Origin: Rhodospirillaceae bacterium | GTDB taxonomy: Bacteria > Pseudomonadota > Alphaproteobacteria > Rhodospirillales > Casp-alpha2 | Assembly: GCA_018665815.1 (NCBI GenBank) | Contig: JABJBP010000150.1 | Span: 1 to 38,442 of the forward strand | Length of the DNA stretch: 38,442 nucleotides | Direction of reading: 5' to 3' | Shown: piece by piece, positions 24,830 through 33,979 of the stretch | How positions within the stretch are numbered: position 1 is the first letter of the stretch | Layout of the letters: every line of letters starts with the position of its first letter | Translations under genes and position numbers: made by a program | The notes under the pieces: generated by a model | Told to the model about the DNA's origin: nothing | Seen by the model: only the letters and a program-made list of their open reading frames with translations | Database searches by the model: none

Positions 24830-25801
24830 TTAGCTGTAACGGATGCGCGGATCGAGCCACGCATAAAGGATATCAACGAAAAGATTGGTGAAGACGAAGA
24901 TCACGACCACCAACATGACCAATTGCTGGGTCATATTGAAATCTTGATTTTCGACCGATTCGACGAACAACTTGCCCAATCCGTTCAGATTGAAGACCTG
25001 TTCGGTGACCACGAGGCCGCCCATCAAGAAGGCGAATTCAATGGCGATAATGGTGACCACCGGCAACAGAGAGTTCTTCAACGCGTGCCGGTTGATGATT
25101 ACCTTCTCAATCAAACCCTTGGCCCGTGCGGTCCGCACATAGTCTTCACGCAGCACTTCCAAAAGCGCCGAGCGTGTCATCCGCGTGGCAACGGCGGAAT
25201 AGCGGTATCCCGTGGCGACGGCAGGCCAGATCAACTGGGCCAAGTTCTCCATCGGGTCTATCCAAATGGGCACATAGGTAATCGGCGGCATCCAAGGCTC
25301 GCCGAAGAAGTGCTGCGAGCCGATCAATAGGCCCAGAATAATCAAAATGCCAAGCCAGAACGACGGCATGGCGATGCCCGCGATTGAAAACGTGCGGACG
25401 ACATAATCGATCCAAGTGTTCTGCTTAACGGCGGAAATGATGCCCAAGGGAATGGCGATGGCAACGGCAACGACGGTCGCCATAATTGCGACCTGCAGGG
25501 ACAACTCAAAGCGAATGGCAATTTCGTGGACAACGGGAAAGCCCGTCCACATGGAATCGCCCAAATCAAAAATCACATAACCCCAGAGGAAATCCAGGAA
25601 CTGGACGAACAGCGGTTGATCCAGGCCGAGGTTTTTCTGGCAGAGTAATATCTCTGCCGGGTCGGCATAAAGACCGGTGCCGGCCAGGCGCAATTCGCAG
25701 ACGTCACCAGGGATCAGACGTAATAGGAAAAAAACAAATATCGCCGCACCGATCAACGTCGGTATCAGCATCAGTATTCGCTTCAAAATATACTTCGACA
25801 T
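24830..25801 (-). CDS. ABC transporter permease, OppB/DppB family
   Basis: This 323-residue permease starts with MSKYILKRILMLIPTLIGAAIFVFFLLRLIPGD, the canonical OppB/DppB N-terminus. It has about six transmembrane helices and an EAA-type coupling loop (REDYVRTARAKGLIEKVIINRHALKNSLLPV). It forms the heterodimeric channel with OppC for peptide or related solute uptake. A strong hairpin in the 98-base gap before it separates it from the binding-protein gene, which may set different expression levels within the operon. Confidence 0.93.
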   Translation of the reverse strand: MSKYILKRILMLIPTLIGAAIFVFFLLRLIPGDVCELRLAGTGLYADPAEILLCQKNLGLDQPLFVQFLDFLWGYVIFDLGDSMWTGFPVVHEIAIRFELSLQVAIMATVVAVAIAIPLGIISAVKQNTWIDYVVRTFSIAGIAMPSFWLGILIILGLLIGSQHFFGEPWMPPITYVPIWIDPMENLAQLIWPAVATGYRYSAVATRMTRSALLEVLREDYVRTARAKGLIEKVIINRHALKNSLLPVVTIIAIEFAFLMGGLVVTEQVFNLNGLGKLFVESVENQDFNMTQQLVMLVVVIFVFTNLFVDILYAWLDPRIRYS

Positions 25802-25843
25802 AAAAGTACCTAATCCCTTGAAAACTTAACGCTTAAGGATGCC

Positions 25844-25876
25844 ACCCACCGCCCGGAATATTTCCGAGCGGTGGGC
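25844..25876 (-). other. Intercistronic stem-loop between binding-protein and permease genes
   Basis: In the minus-strand RNA, CCCACCGC-containing arms form about 15 pairs (two G-U) around a three-base loop. No T-run follows directly. Such hairpins commonly protect or partly terminate mRNA so that the binding protein is made in excess over the permeases. Confidence 0.6.
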
Positions 25877-25899
25877 GTACCCAATTCCGACAATGTCGG

Positions 25900-27504
25900 T
25901 TACTTGTCCAGCCAGATGTTATCCAAGTGCTGGTTCAAGTAATGGCTCGGTGCGATCTTCCAGCCCTTCACGTAGGAACGGTGCGGGTTGATCTTGTACC
26001 ACCACAACGTAATGGCCGCGACCATCGCGTCGTCGATCACCCGTTTTTCGTACTGACGGATCATCGCGCGTTGCTCCTTCGGATCGGCGGAGCGCAGCAG
26101 CTTCTCGTAGATGGCATCGGCTTTCGCGTCGCCACCGGCGGAGTAGTTGTTGCCGGCCGTCGTCAGGAACTTCGTAATATCGGCAATCGGGTTAATAACC
26201 GACTGACAGTTGAAATCGATGGAAACATCGAAATCTTTCTTTTTACGAAGCGTCGCATAGAACGGCGGTGAAGGCTGCACGCGCTGCGTCACCTTCATAC
26301 CGACTTTCTTCCATTGGTCGATCAACCAGGTGCCGACAACCTTATAAGGCTGGTCGACGCCGCGGTTGTTGAGCACGAACTTCAAGTTCGGGACGCCCGC
26401 AGCAGCCAACAATTTTTTGGCTTCGGCGCGGCTGGCACCGATGTCTTTAGAGTAACCGGCCAGCTTGCTCAGTTCAGCTTCGTTCGCCGCGAACGGATGG
26501 TTCGGGAAAACGATACCGCCAACGGTTTTCACGATGGCGATACGGCTGAGGTATTTGGATCCGCCATGACGATCAACGGCATACGTCAGCGCACGACGGA
26601 CGCGAGGATCATCGAAAGGCTTAACCTTGTGGTTCGGTGCGAACATCAAGACACAGTTCCAGTCACTTTCCTGGACCGTGATCTTGTTGCCCAGCGCCTT
26701 GACGAGATCGTCACGGTGCTTCGGCGGGAACCCACGGAACTCGATGGATGCGCGGTCACCACGAATGGCTTGCACGCGAACGGCGAGTTTCGGCGCTGAA
26801 ATGGCTTTAATGCCATCCAGGTAAGGCTTGCCTTTATGGTGGTAGCTGGCATTACGGACACCTTCAACGAAGGAACCTTTTTGGTGCTGCACGAACTTGA
26901 AAGCACCGGTGCCATTAACGTTTTTCTGGTGCCATGTGTAACCGTGCGTGTCCAAATCCTTCTTCGAGTAGATGAAGTTGAACGGCAAGGCGAGCGCCGG
27001 AATGAACGTACCCGTCGGGAACGCCAGCTTGAAGATGACAGTTTCATCATCCGGTGCCGTGATTGACGCAACGGCCTTAAAGAACGCTTTCCGCGCGCTG
27101 GGAATACCCTTCGGCGGGAAAATGATCTTGTCCATGGTGGCTTTGACGTCTTGTGCCGTCATCGGCGTGCCGTCATGGAACTCAACGTCCTTGCGGATTT
27201 TGAAGGTGAACTTGGTGCCACCTTCTTCACCCTTCGGCACGTCGCCCACGCAGACGTCGCAAACGAAGTCTGTCGGTGAGGCCGGATTGTCCGGATTCAC
27301 GCGAATGAGGGTTGAGTAGTACGGCCGGATCGGGTGGATCATGCCGAACGTCGTTTCCTTATGCCCGTCATAAGACGGGATCTTCGAGCCGACGACGTAG
27401 TTGAGAATGCCACCCTTTTTGGGTGCCGCCTCAACCGTACCGCCAACGACGAGACCGGCCCCAATAAGGGTGGCCAACGCCAGTTTAGTGGTCAGGTTAG
27501 TCAT
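25900..27504 (-). CDS. Peptide ABC transporter substrate-binding protein (family 5, DppA/OppA type)
   Basis: This 534-residue exported protein starts at the ATG at 27504, preceded by AAGGAG about 6 bases upstream; a longer in-frame frame reaches 27567 without support. The signal peptide MTNLTTKLALATLIGAGLVVGGTVEAAP ends in AxA; the absence of a lipobox cysteine indicates a soluble periplasmic protein. The family 5 signature is visible as FKIRKDVEFHDGTPMTAQDV (about 100-120), and FDDPRVRRALTYAVDR is the typical later motif. A CVCDVCVGD segment (three cysteines) near residue 80 is unusual and could form a disulfide or bind metal. It delivers peptides or similar solutes to OppB/C. The neighbouring M81 peptidase suggests that peptides are the cargo. 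Confidence 0.92.
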   Translation of the reverse strand: MTNLTTKLALATLIGAGLVVGGTVEAAPKKGGILNYVVGSKIPSYDGHKETTFGMIHPIRPYYSTLIRVNPDNPASPTDFVCDVCVGDVPKGEEGGTKFTFKIRKDVEFHDGTPMTAQDVKATMDKIIFPPKGIPSARKAFFKAVASITAPDDETVIFKLAFPTGTFIPALALPFNFIYSKKDLDTHGYTWHQKNVNGTGAFKFVQHQKGSFVEGVRNASYHHKGKPYLDGIKAISAPKLAVRVQAIRGDRASIEFRGFPPKHRDDLVKALGNKITVQESDWNCVLMFAPNHKVKPFDDPRVRRALTYAVDRHGGSKYLSRIAIVKTVGGIVFPNHPFAANEAELSKLAGYSKDIGASRAEAKKLLAAAGVPNLKFVLNNRGVDQPYKVVGTWLIDQWKKVGMKVTQRVQPSPPFYATLRKKKDFDVSIDFNCQSVINPIADITKFLTTAGNNYSAGGDAKADAIYEKLLRSADPKEQRAMIRQYEKRVIDDAMVAAITLWWYKINPHRSYVKGWKIAPSHYLNQHLDNIWLDK

Positions 27505-27560
27505 TGTAGTCTCCTTCCCAGTGAAATTCGGAGCCTTCCAGCTCCGTTTTCGTATGCGCC

Positions 27561-27576
27561 GCCCCAACAGTGGGGC
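27561..27576 (-). other. Small hairpin between OppF and binding-protein genes
   Basis: GCCCCA and TGGGGC form a 6-bp stem with a four-base loop just after the OppF stop and before the binding-protein start. No T-run follows. Confidence 0.35.
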
Positions 27577-27579
27577 TGA

Positions 27580-28614
27580 TCACACCTCTGTGCAGGCCAC
27601 CCAGTGGCCCGGCTTTACTTCCCGAAATTCGGGAAACTCTTTAGAACAACTATCAACGGCCATCGGGCAACGCGGATGAAACACGCATCCGGACGGCGGA
27701 TTGATAGGGCTCGGAATTTCGCCCTTGATGATCTTATGACCCCGGCTGTTTTCCAAATCAGGATCAGGGATCGGCACCGCTTCGAGCAGTGCACGCGTAT
27801 AAGGATGTAGGGGGGTGTCGAACAATTCGTCACAATCGGCCAGCTCGACCATATGGCCGAGATACATCACTGCAACGCGGTGTGAAATATGCCGGACAAC
27901 GCTTAAGTCGTGCGAGATAAACAAATAGGTCAGGCCCAGTTGCTCGCGCAAGTCTTCCAGCAGATTAACCACTTGCGCCTGGATCGACACATCCAATGCC
28001 GAAACCGCCTCATCGCAAATGATGAATTCCGGGTCCATCGCCAAGGCTCGGGCAATACCGACACGTTGGCGCTGGCCGCCCGACATCTCATGCGGATAGC
28101 GGTCGGCGAAATTGGCTTTAAGGCCACAAGTCGTCAACAATTCGACAACCCGTTTCTGGCGGTCGCCCTCGTCGGGAATAATATTGTGGACGCGCATCGG
28201 TTCGGAAATGATATCCCCGATCTTCATGCGCGGGTTCAATGAACTGAACGGATCCTGGAAGATCACCTGGATCTTCTTGCGGATGTCGATCATTTCATTG
28301 CCGTCCAAAGGCATCAGATCCTGGCCGCGGTAGATGATTTCACCGGCGGTGGGGTCTTCCAGCTTCAGAATGCAGCGCCCGGTCGTCGTCTTGCCGCAAC
28401 CGGACTCGCCGACCAACCCCAGGGTTTCCCCCTTCATAATCTTAAAATCGATGCCGTCCACGGCCTTGACGTGGGCGATGACGCGCTGAACGAAAACACC
28501 TTCCGTCACCGGGAAGTGCATCTTCAGGCCCTTGACGTCGATCAGGACTTCGTCTGTCGGCTTGCCGCGGAACTGGGCGTCGTCGCGGAGTGCCGCGTCG
28601 TTGGGCGCGTTCAT
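27580..28614 (-). CDS. Oligopeptide ABC transporter ATP-binding protein, OppF/DppF type
   Basis: This 344-residue cytoplasmic ATPase has the Walker [10 protein letters not shown] (about 70-78), a Q-loop ([14 protein letters not shown]), the signature MSGGQRQRV and Walker [13 protein letters not shown]. The C-terminal oligopeptide-transporter extension with CVFHPRCP and later cysteines is present and binds an iron-sulfur cluster in some relatives. The start overlaps the OppD stop as ATGA. It forms the ATPase dimer with OppD and powers OppB/C. Confidence 0.93.
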   Translation of the reverse strand: MNAPNDAALRDDAQFRGKPTDEVLIDVKGLKMHFPVTEGVFVQRVIAHVKAVDGIDFKIMKGETLGLVGESGCGKTTTGRCILKLEDPTAGEIIYRGQDLMPLDGNEMIDIRKKIQVIFQDPFSSLNPRMKIGDIISEPMRVHNIIPDEGDRQKRVVELLTTCGLKANFADRYPHEMSGGQRQRVGIARALAMDPEFIICDEAVSALDVSIQAQVVNLLEDLREQLGLTYLFISHDLSVVRHISHRVAVMYLGHMVELADCDELFDTPLHPYTRALLEAVPIPDPDLENSRGHKIIKGEIPSPINPPSGCVFHPRCPMAVDSCSKEFPEFREVKPGHWVACTEV

Positions 28615-29609
28615 GACGCCTCCTTCATGGTCGCACCTACTTTTTCTTTATGGAAACACGCGGTCGTATGGCCGTCCGCAACCTCATCCAAAGATGGGAA
28701 GCCTGTCGCGCATTCGTCGGTGGCGAACCGGCAACGCGGCCGGAAGGCGCATCCGTCATCCAGCATGGTCAAATCCGGCGGCTGTCCTTCAACCGGGTCA
28801 AGCTTCGCTTGGCGCTGCTGATCCATGCGCGGCACGGACTTCAGAAGCGCCAGCGTATAGGGATGATGGGGCCGATAGTAGATATCGGCAGCGGTGCCGC
28901 TTTCGATAATTTTGCCCGCATACATGACGTTAACACGGTCCGCATAGCGCGCGACCACCCCCAGATTATGGGTGATGACAATCATCGCAACGCCCAGATC
29001 GCGGGTCAGGTTTTTCATCAATTCAAGAATCTGCGCCTGGATAGTCACGTCCAGCGCTGTCGTCGGCTCGTCGGCGATAATCAGCTTCGGCTCGCAACTC
29101 AGCGCCATGGCGATCATCACGCGTTGGCGCATGCCGCCGGAAAGATGGTGCGGAAACTGGACTAAGCGCCGTTCGGGCTCGGAAATACCAACCATCCCCA
29201 GCAACTCAACGGCCCGCTTATGGGCGTCCGCCTCCGAGATATCGGTGTGCGCGAGCATCGTCTCAGTCAATTGTAACCCGATGGTCAAAACCGGATTCAA
29301 AGACGTCATCGGTTCTTGGAAGATGATAGAAATGTCCTTGCCACGGACATTGCGCATCTCTTCTTCTTCAAGATCCAACAGGTTCTTGCCGTCAAAACGG
29401 ATTTCTCCGTCGACGATCTTGCCTGGCGGCCAGGGGATTAATCTCAAGATAGACATGGCGGTAACGGATTTACCGCAGCCGGATTCACCGACTACCGCGA
29501 CCGTCTCACCTTCATCCACCGTGTAAGAAACGCCGTCCACTGCTTTCACAACGCCTGCGGACGTAAAAAATTGCGTTTTAAGATTGTCGATCTCTAACAG
29601 AGTCGCCAA
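28611..29609 (-). CDS. Oligopeptide ABC transporter ATP-binding protein, OppD/DppD type
   Basis: This 332-residue ATPase has Walker [10 protein letters not shown], the Q-loop [10 protein letters not shown], the signature LSGGMRQRV and Walker [13 protein letters not shown], plus the C-terminal oligopeptide extension ([14 protein letters not shown]). I place the start at a TTG (29607-29609) because GGGAGG lies a few bases upstream and the protein then begins [14 protein letters not shown] as in the family; an ATG at 29648 has no ribosome binding site. It is the first gene of the Opp operon, with a TTGACA promoter about 60-90 bases upstream. Confidence 0.92.
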   Translation of the reverse strand: MATLLEIDNLKTQFFTSAGVVKAVDGVSYTVDEGETVAVVGESGCGKSVTAMSILRLIPWPPGKIVDGEIRFDGKNLLDLEEEEMRNVRGKDISIIFQEPMTSLNPVLTIGLQLTETMLAHTDISEADAHKRAVELLGMVGISEPERRLVQFPHHLSGGMRQRVMIAMALSCEPKLIIADEPTTALDVTIQAQILELMKNLTRDLGVAMIVITHNLGVVARYADRVNVMYAGKIIESGTAADIYYRPHHPYTLALLKSVPRMDQQRQAKLDPVEGQPPDLTMLDDGCAFRPRCRFATDECATGFPSLDEVADGHTTACFHKEKVGATMKEAS

Positions 29610-29668
29610 TGGTCCTCCCTTTCGCGCTTCGCCCGATTTTTCGAGCATTATTCGAACGCATTTCCGAA

Positions 29669-29697
29669 ACCGTAGTGTTCGGGTTGTGCCTTGTCAA
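29669..29697 (-). promoter_or_regulatory. Promoter candidate for the Opp operon
   Basis: On the minus strand a perfect -35 TTGACA (29692-29697) is followed after 17 bp by TACGGT (29669-29674), a weak -10. A transcript would start near 29662, about 53 bases before the TTG start of the OppD gene. Confidence 0.45.
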
Positions 29698-29901
29698 ATG
29701 GTTACCGATGGCATTTTCGCAAGCGTTTTTGTGATTAAATCTGGGCTGACTGATAATTTCGTTTGATGAAATGCCCGTGGCTTTCAATACGTTTGATAAA
29801 GCGCTAGGAATCCCAGAGTTCCGCGTCATTCGGGTGGACTGGAATTCGCCCGTTGAAACGTCGAATATTAGTTATTTTGAGTTCACAGGGAGAAATTCGA
29901 C

Positions 29902-30309
29902 ATGGCAAGCGACCAATACCAAGCCGGCCTCAAGTGCCGCACCGAGGTCCTCGGCCCTGAATACGTAGAAAAGGCGCTGGCGGGCGCGGATGATTTCAAC
30001 CGAGATTTCCAAGAAATGGTCACCGAATATTGCTGGGGCGGCACCTGGGGGCGTGGTGTCCTCAACAAGCGCGCGCGCAGCATTCTCAATTTGGGCATGC
30101 TTGCCGGATTGGCGAAATCACAGGAATTCAAATTGCATTTCCGGGGCGCCATCAACAATGGACTGACACTCGATGAACTGCGTGAAATTCTGATCCAGAT
30201 TTCCGTCTACTGCGGCATTCCAGCGGGTATCGAAGCCTATCGCAACGCCCGCGAGGTCTTGGCCGATATGGACATTGATCCCTCGAATATGGACAGCGAC
30301 AAATCATGA
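29902..30309 (+). CDS. Carboxymuconolactone decarboxylase family protein (PcaC-like)
   Basis: This 135-residue all-helical protein resembles PcaC-type carboxymuconolactone decarboxylases: an N-terminal GLKCRTEVLGPEYVEKAL (PcaC-like G...R..VLG..YV), WGRGVLNKRARSILNLGMLAGL in the middle and HFRGAINNGLTLDELREILIQISVYCGIPAG at the end. The CxxC pair of AhpD-type peroxidases is absent, which favours a decarboxylase or lactone role. Relatives occur with many catabolic clusters and need not act on protocatechuate products. AGGGAG precedes the start. The stop overlaps the next ATG (ATGA), linking it to a beta-hydroxyacid dehydrogenase. Confidence 0.87.
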   Translation: MASDQYQAGLKCRTEVLGPEYVEKALAGADDFNRDFQEMVTEYCWGGTWGRGVLNKRARSILNLGMLAGLAKSQEFKLHFRGAINNGLTLDELREILIQISVYCGIPAGIEAYRNAREVLADMDIDPSNMDSDKS

Positions 30310-31181
30310 AGCCGGAAGAGTATGGATTTATCGGGCTCGGCCAAATGGGCGGCCCGATGGCCGGCAACATCGCTGCCAACGGCTTTGCGCTGACGGTCTT
30401 TGATAAAGCCGGCACTCAGGGATTGGCCCCTGAGGCCGCGAAATTGGCGGCTGATACGCCCGGCGTCGCGCAAGCTGCGGACACAGTGTTTCTGTCGGTG
30501 CCCGACGGCAACATTTCGCTGTCCGTTATTGATGAGATTATCGCGTGTGCGGACCGCCGCGCCGGCGTCATCATTGATTTGTCTACCATCGGGCCGGCAG
30601 CGGCCCGCGAAGCAGACGCGCGTTGCCGGGCGGCGGGACTGATCTATATCGATGCGCCGGTCAGTGGCGGCCAGGCCGGCGCCAGGGCCGGCACCATCAC
30701 GGTCATGCTGGCCGGGCCGAAAGATGTCGTCGATGCCCATCATAATGTTCTCATGGGTTTCGCCAAAAATCCATTTCATGTTGGTGACGAACCCGGTCAG
30801 GGCCAGGCGGTCAAAATTCTCAATAACTTCCTCTCCGGCACTGCAATGCTGGCCTCAACGGAAGCCATGCTTTACGGCCTTTCGCAGGGCGTCGATATGA
30901 AAACTATGCTCGACGTGGTCAATGTCTCGACGGGTCAAAACACCGCAACCTTGGAGAAATTTCCGAACCGAATACTCACCGAAACATTTGATGCAGGGTT
31001 CGCCACGGCGCTGTTGACCAAGGATATCAAACTGTTCCTGGAAAACGCCCAGGCCGCCGGCACGCCGACCCGCGTCGGCCAGGTGATTGCCGACATCTGG
31101 GACGAAACCAACGAAACCCTCCCAGGGTCGGACTTCACCCTGGTCTACAAATTGTTGCGCGACGGCAAGGTCGAGGATTGA
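30306..31181 (+). CDS. NAD(P)-dependent beta-hydroxyacid dehydrogenase (HIBADH/tartronate semialdehyde reductase family)
   Basis: This 291-residue protein has the Rossmann motif GLGQMG (10-15), the substrate-binding DAPVSGGQAGARAGT (116-130) and the catalytic lysine K170 in GQAVKILNN. The family interconverts beta-hydroxyacids such as 3-hydroxyisobutyrate or glycerate with their semialdehydes. The N-terminus is a few residues longer than usual (MKPEEYGFIG). It is translationally coupled to the PcaC-like gene, which suggests that they act on the same compound. Its stop lies 15 bases from that of the converging FMN dehydrogenase gene. The specific substrate is unknown. Confidence 0.9.
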   Translation: MKPEEYGFIGLGQMGGPMAGNIAANGFALTVFDKAGTQGLAPEAAKLAADTPGVAQAADTVFLSVPDGNISLSVIDEIIACADRRAGVIIDLSTIGPAAAREADARCRAAGLIYIDAPVSGGQAGARAGTITVMLAGPKDVVDAHHNVLMGFAKNPFHVGDEPGQGQAVKILNNFLSGTAMLASTEAMLYGLSQGVDMKTMLDVVNVSTGQNTATLEKFPNRILTETFDAGFATALLTKDIKLFLENAQAAGTPTRVGQVIADIWDETNETLPGSDFTLVYKLLRDGKVED

Positions 31182-31196
31182 AAGCGAGGGTTAGTC

Positions 31197-32300
31197 TCAC
31201 TCTTCGTTCAAATAATCCTCATACAACAACGGGAACGCGCTCAGTGGATGTGGCAATTCGACGGCCGGCACTTGATGCAGATGGTCGACGGTCAACTCGT
31301 CGTATGACGTGACGCCCAACAAGCCCATGCAGATGCGGATTTCGATCTCCAGAATTTCCAGCATCCGAACCACGGCCGCCCGTCCACCGGCACCCAGCGC
31401 CAACCCCTGCAACCGGCCCAGGCCAACCGCGTCGGCACCCAGCGCCATGGCTTTGACGATATCGCCACCCCGCATGAACCCACCGTCGATCATGACGTCG
31501 GCATTGTCGCCGGCGGCATCGACGATTTCCGGCAGCGTATCGATGCCGCCGCGACCATGATCCAATTGGCGCCCGCCGTGGTTCGACGCATAAATCACAT
31601 CGATGCCGTGCTCAACGGCCATCTGCGCATCCTCGGCCGTGGCAATCCCTTTGAGGATCAACGGAATGTCGAACTTTGAACGAATCCGTTCGATATCTTT
31701 CCAACTAAACCGGTACTGCCATTCGATGGCGGACGCCGTCTGACGCGACGTGGTCCGGTAGCGCTTCGCTAAATCGCGTTCGCGCCGCCCGTAGTAATCA
31801 AGATCAACCGTAAACGCGAAACCGATATAGCCTTTGTCGATGGCGCGGCTGATGTGGTCGTCGACCCAATCGGTGTCGCCGCGGACATAAAGCTGAAAAA
31901 TTTTCGGATAATCGACCGCGTCGGCAACGGCTTCGAGCCCCGGATCGGAGCGCGAGCTCAGCATGTGCAGGCAGCCGAAATCGGCAGCCGCCAAGGTCGG
32001 CTCCAGAGCGCCGGTTTCAACAAAATCCTGCAGCGAGCCGATCGGCGCCAATACAACGGGCAAGCGCAGATCTTGACCCAGGAACCGGGCGCCGCAATTG
32101 ATGTCCTCGACATCGTTGAGGACGCGCGGACGGAACCCGATCATGTCGAGGGCTTGGCGGTTGCGCTTTAAGGTCGTCTCCGTGTCAGCACCGCCCATCA
32201 GGTAGTCCCAAGTATTCACCGAAAGCTTCTGCTTCGCCGTCTTGGCGAATTCGTGCAGTGCCTCGAACTCGTGGAAATCGCCGGTCGAATCGATACTCAT
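31197..32300 (-). CDS. FMN-dependent alpha-hydroxyacid dehydrogenase/oxidase
   Basis: This 367-residue TIM-barrel flavoprotein oxidises 2-hydroxyacids to 2-oxoacids. Typical motifs are YLMGGADTETTLKRN (33-47), PVVLAPIGS (81-89), the FMN-binding lysine in ILKGI (K217), the active base H241 with R244 in ASNHGGRQLD, and DGGFMRGGDIVKAMALGADAVGLGR near 272-296. The start at 32300 has GGTGAGG upstream; a longer in-frame start at 32330 would intrude on the RraA gene. It lies 7 bases after the RraA-type gene on the same strand. Lactate, glycolate and mandelate enzymes share this fold and cannot be told apart here. Confidence 0.9.
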   Translation of the reverse strand: MSIDSTGDFHEFEALHEFAKTAKQKLSVNTWDYLMGGADTETTLKRNRQALDMIGFRPRVLNDVEDINCGARFLGQDLRLPVVLAPIGSLQDFVETGALEPTLAAADFGCLHMLSSRSDPGLEAVADAVDYPKIFQLYVRGDTDWVDDHISRAIDKGYIGFAFTVDLDYYGRRERDLAKRYRTTSRQTASAIEWQYRFSWKDIERIRSKFDIPLILKGIATAEDAQMAVEHGIDVIYASNHGGRQLDHGRGGIDTLPEIVDAAGDNADVMIDGGFMRGGDIVKAMALGADAVGLGRLQGLALGAGGRAAVVRMLEILEIEIRICMGLLGVTSYDELTVDHLHQVPAVELPHPLSAFPLLYEDYLNEE

Positions 32301-32307
32301 ATGCGCC

Positions 32308-32808
32308 TCACCTGTGGACCGGTTTATCAAGGATGATCACGCAATCGCGGTCGGCGTAACAATACTCGCCCGGTTTGATGGTGATCCCGCCGATATTCAA
32401 GACGACGTTCGTATGCCCCTTGTCTTCGCCCCGGAACGGCCGCATGGCGGTGACGTGGGTCGACTTAACGCCGAAATCCAACTCCGTGAATTCGTGGCTA
32501 TCGCGGATGGCGCCATGGAAGATTAAGCCTTCCCAACCCTGCTCTTGGGCTTCGGCGGCGATATTGCCGCCACAAAGCGCCCGCCTGGACGAGCCCCGCC
32601 CGTCAACGATCAGCACACGGCCCTTGCCGCCCTCACGGATGACATCAAGGATACCCTTGTTCGATTCATAGGCCGAAAATGTCACGACCTCACCGTGGAA
32701 ATCTTCGCGCCCGGCATAATCATTAAACTGCAATTCGCAGACCCGGATCTCAAATTCATAGTCGTCACAGATGTCCGCGGTGCGGATAATGGTGCGCTCT
32801 TCACTCAT
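32308..32808 (-). CDS. RraA family protein (possible 2-oxoacid aldolase)
   Basis: This 166-residue protein has the RraA fold: VLIVDGRGSSRRALCGGNIAAEAQEQGWEGLIFHGAIRDSHEFTELDFGVKS (about 80-131). The GGNIA loop, the arginine-aspartate pair in GAIRD and the IKPGEYCYADRDCVIIL C-terminus are family features. Members either bind RNase E as regulators or act as aldolases on 4-hydroxy-4-methyl-2-oxoglutarate and oxaloacetate. The catabolic neighbours favour an aldolase/decarboxylase role. The start at 32808 has a strong AGGAGG; a longer frame to 32865 would have none. It heads a two-gene unit with the FMN dehydrogenase and diverges from the MDR dehydrogenase. Confidence 0.85.
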   Translation of the reverse strand: MSEERTIIRTADICDDYEFEIRVCELQFNDYAGREDFHGEVVTFSAYESNKGILDVIREGGKGRVLIVDGRGSSRRALCGGNIAAEAQEQGWEGLIFHGAIRDSHEFTELDFGVKSTHVTAMRPFRGEDKGHTNVVLNIGGITIKPGEYCYADRDCVIILDKPVHR

Positions 32809-32886
32809 GTGCTGGTCCTCCTGGAAACGGCGGCACACATTAAGGGGCTTTCTGAGAGAGGGCAAATCCCGCTAAAAGGAACGACC

Positions 32887-33942
32887 ATGACTATTCCGAA
32901 AACCATGTCCGGCGTTTTGCTTGAAGGTCACGGCGATCTCGATCAGTTACGCTACCGCGACGACCTCGCGGTTCCAACCCCGGCTGAGGGCGAGGTTCTA
33001 GTCCGTGTCGGGGCGTGTGCCATCAACAACACGGACATCAACACACGCACCGGCTGGTATGGCGACGATGGCGGTGATGTCGAGCACACGGGCGAGACCT
33101 GGGCCGGCCAGGCCATGGCATTCCCGCGCATCCAAGGCGCCGATGTTTGCGGAGAGATTGTTGCGGTGGGCAGTAGCATTGATGCAGAACGGATTGGCGA
33201 ACGCATTTTGGTTGAGCCCTGCATGCCCAAGCCGGGTGTGACCGACCGCTTCGACGTGCACTACTTCGGCTCAGAATTGGACGGCGGGTTCGCGCAGTTT
33301 GTCTGCGTGCCGGAAATCTATGCGCACAAAATCGACAGCCCCTTGAACGACGCCGAGTTGGCATCGTTTCCCTGTTCCTATTCGACGGCCGAGAACATGT
33401 TGACCAGGGCCGGCGTGAAAGCCGGCGAGAAAGTATTGGTGACAGGCGCGTCCGGTGGTGTCGGTTCGGCGGCGGTGCAATTGGCCAGGCGGCGCGGCGC
33501 ACGGGTGACCGCCGTTGCCGGCGCATCGAAAAGTCATGCAGTGTTTAATCTGGGCGCCGACAGCGTGATTCCGCGCGGCAGCCAGCTGGCCGAAGCGTTG
33601 GGCTTGCAAAGCATTGATGTGGTCATTGATCTGGTTGTCGGCACGGACTGGCCCGATTTAATAGACGTACTCAAGCGCGGTGGACGGTATGCCACCGCCG
33701 GTGCCATTGCCGGGCCGTTGGTGGTGCTGGATGTCCGCAAGCTGTATCTCAAGGATCTGAGTTTTTACGGCGGCACGGTTCTTGACCCGGGCGTGTTTGC
33801 GAACCTTGTCACTTATATTGAGGCCGGCGAGATCAAACCGCTGGTCGCCAAAACTTTTCCGCTAGCTGAGATCGCCGACGCCCAAGATTTATTTTTGGAG
33901 AAAAAGCACACCGGCAAAATCGTCCTGATACCACCGTCTTAA
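32887..33942 (+). CDS. Medium-chain dehydrogenase/reductase (zinc-independent, quinone-oxidoreductase-like)
   Basis: This 351-residue MDR protein starts at 32887, preceded by AAAGGAA; the open frame extends upstream but overlaps the divergent RraA gene. It has a GroES-like N-terminal domain (VLVRVGACAINNTDINTRTG) and the NAD(P) motif TGASGGVGSAAVQLA (about 184-198). The zinc-ligand pattern GHE of zinc ADHs reads GADVCGE, and the four-cysteine structural zinc lobe is absent, so it is likely a zinc-free alcohol/quinone-type reductase. An ABM-domain gene follows by 37 bases. A long insert (about 50-70, DDGGDVEHTGETWAG) is unusual for quinone reductases. Confidence 0.87.
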   Translation: MTIPKTMSGVLLEGHGDLDQLRYRDDLAVPTPAEGEVLVRVGACAINNTDINTRTGWYGDDGGDVEHTGETWAGQAMAFPRIQGADVCGEIVAVGSSIDAERIGERILVEPCMPKPGVTDRFDVHYFGSELDGGFAQFVCVPEIYAHKIDSPLNDAELASFPCSYSTAENMLTRAGVKAGEKVLVTGASGGVGSAAVQLARRRGARVTAVAGASKSHAVFNLGADSVIPRGSQLAEALGLQSIDVVIDLVVGTDWPDLIDVLKRGGRYATAGAIAGPLVVLDVRKLYLKDLSFYGGTVLDPGVFANLVTYIEAGEIKPLVAKTFPLAEIADAQDLFLEKKHTGKIVLIPPS

Positions 33943-33979
33943 ATTCAACCTGTAGATCACCAAATCGAAGGAGATACCC

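Noticed and set aside
29902-30309. AhpD-type peroxidase for the carboxymuconolactone-decarboxylase-like protein
   Set aside because: The CxxC redox pair needed for AhpD activity is absent.
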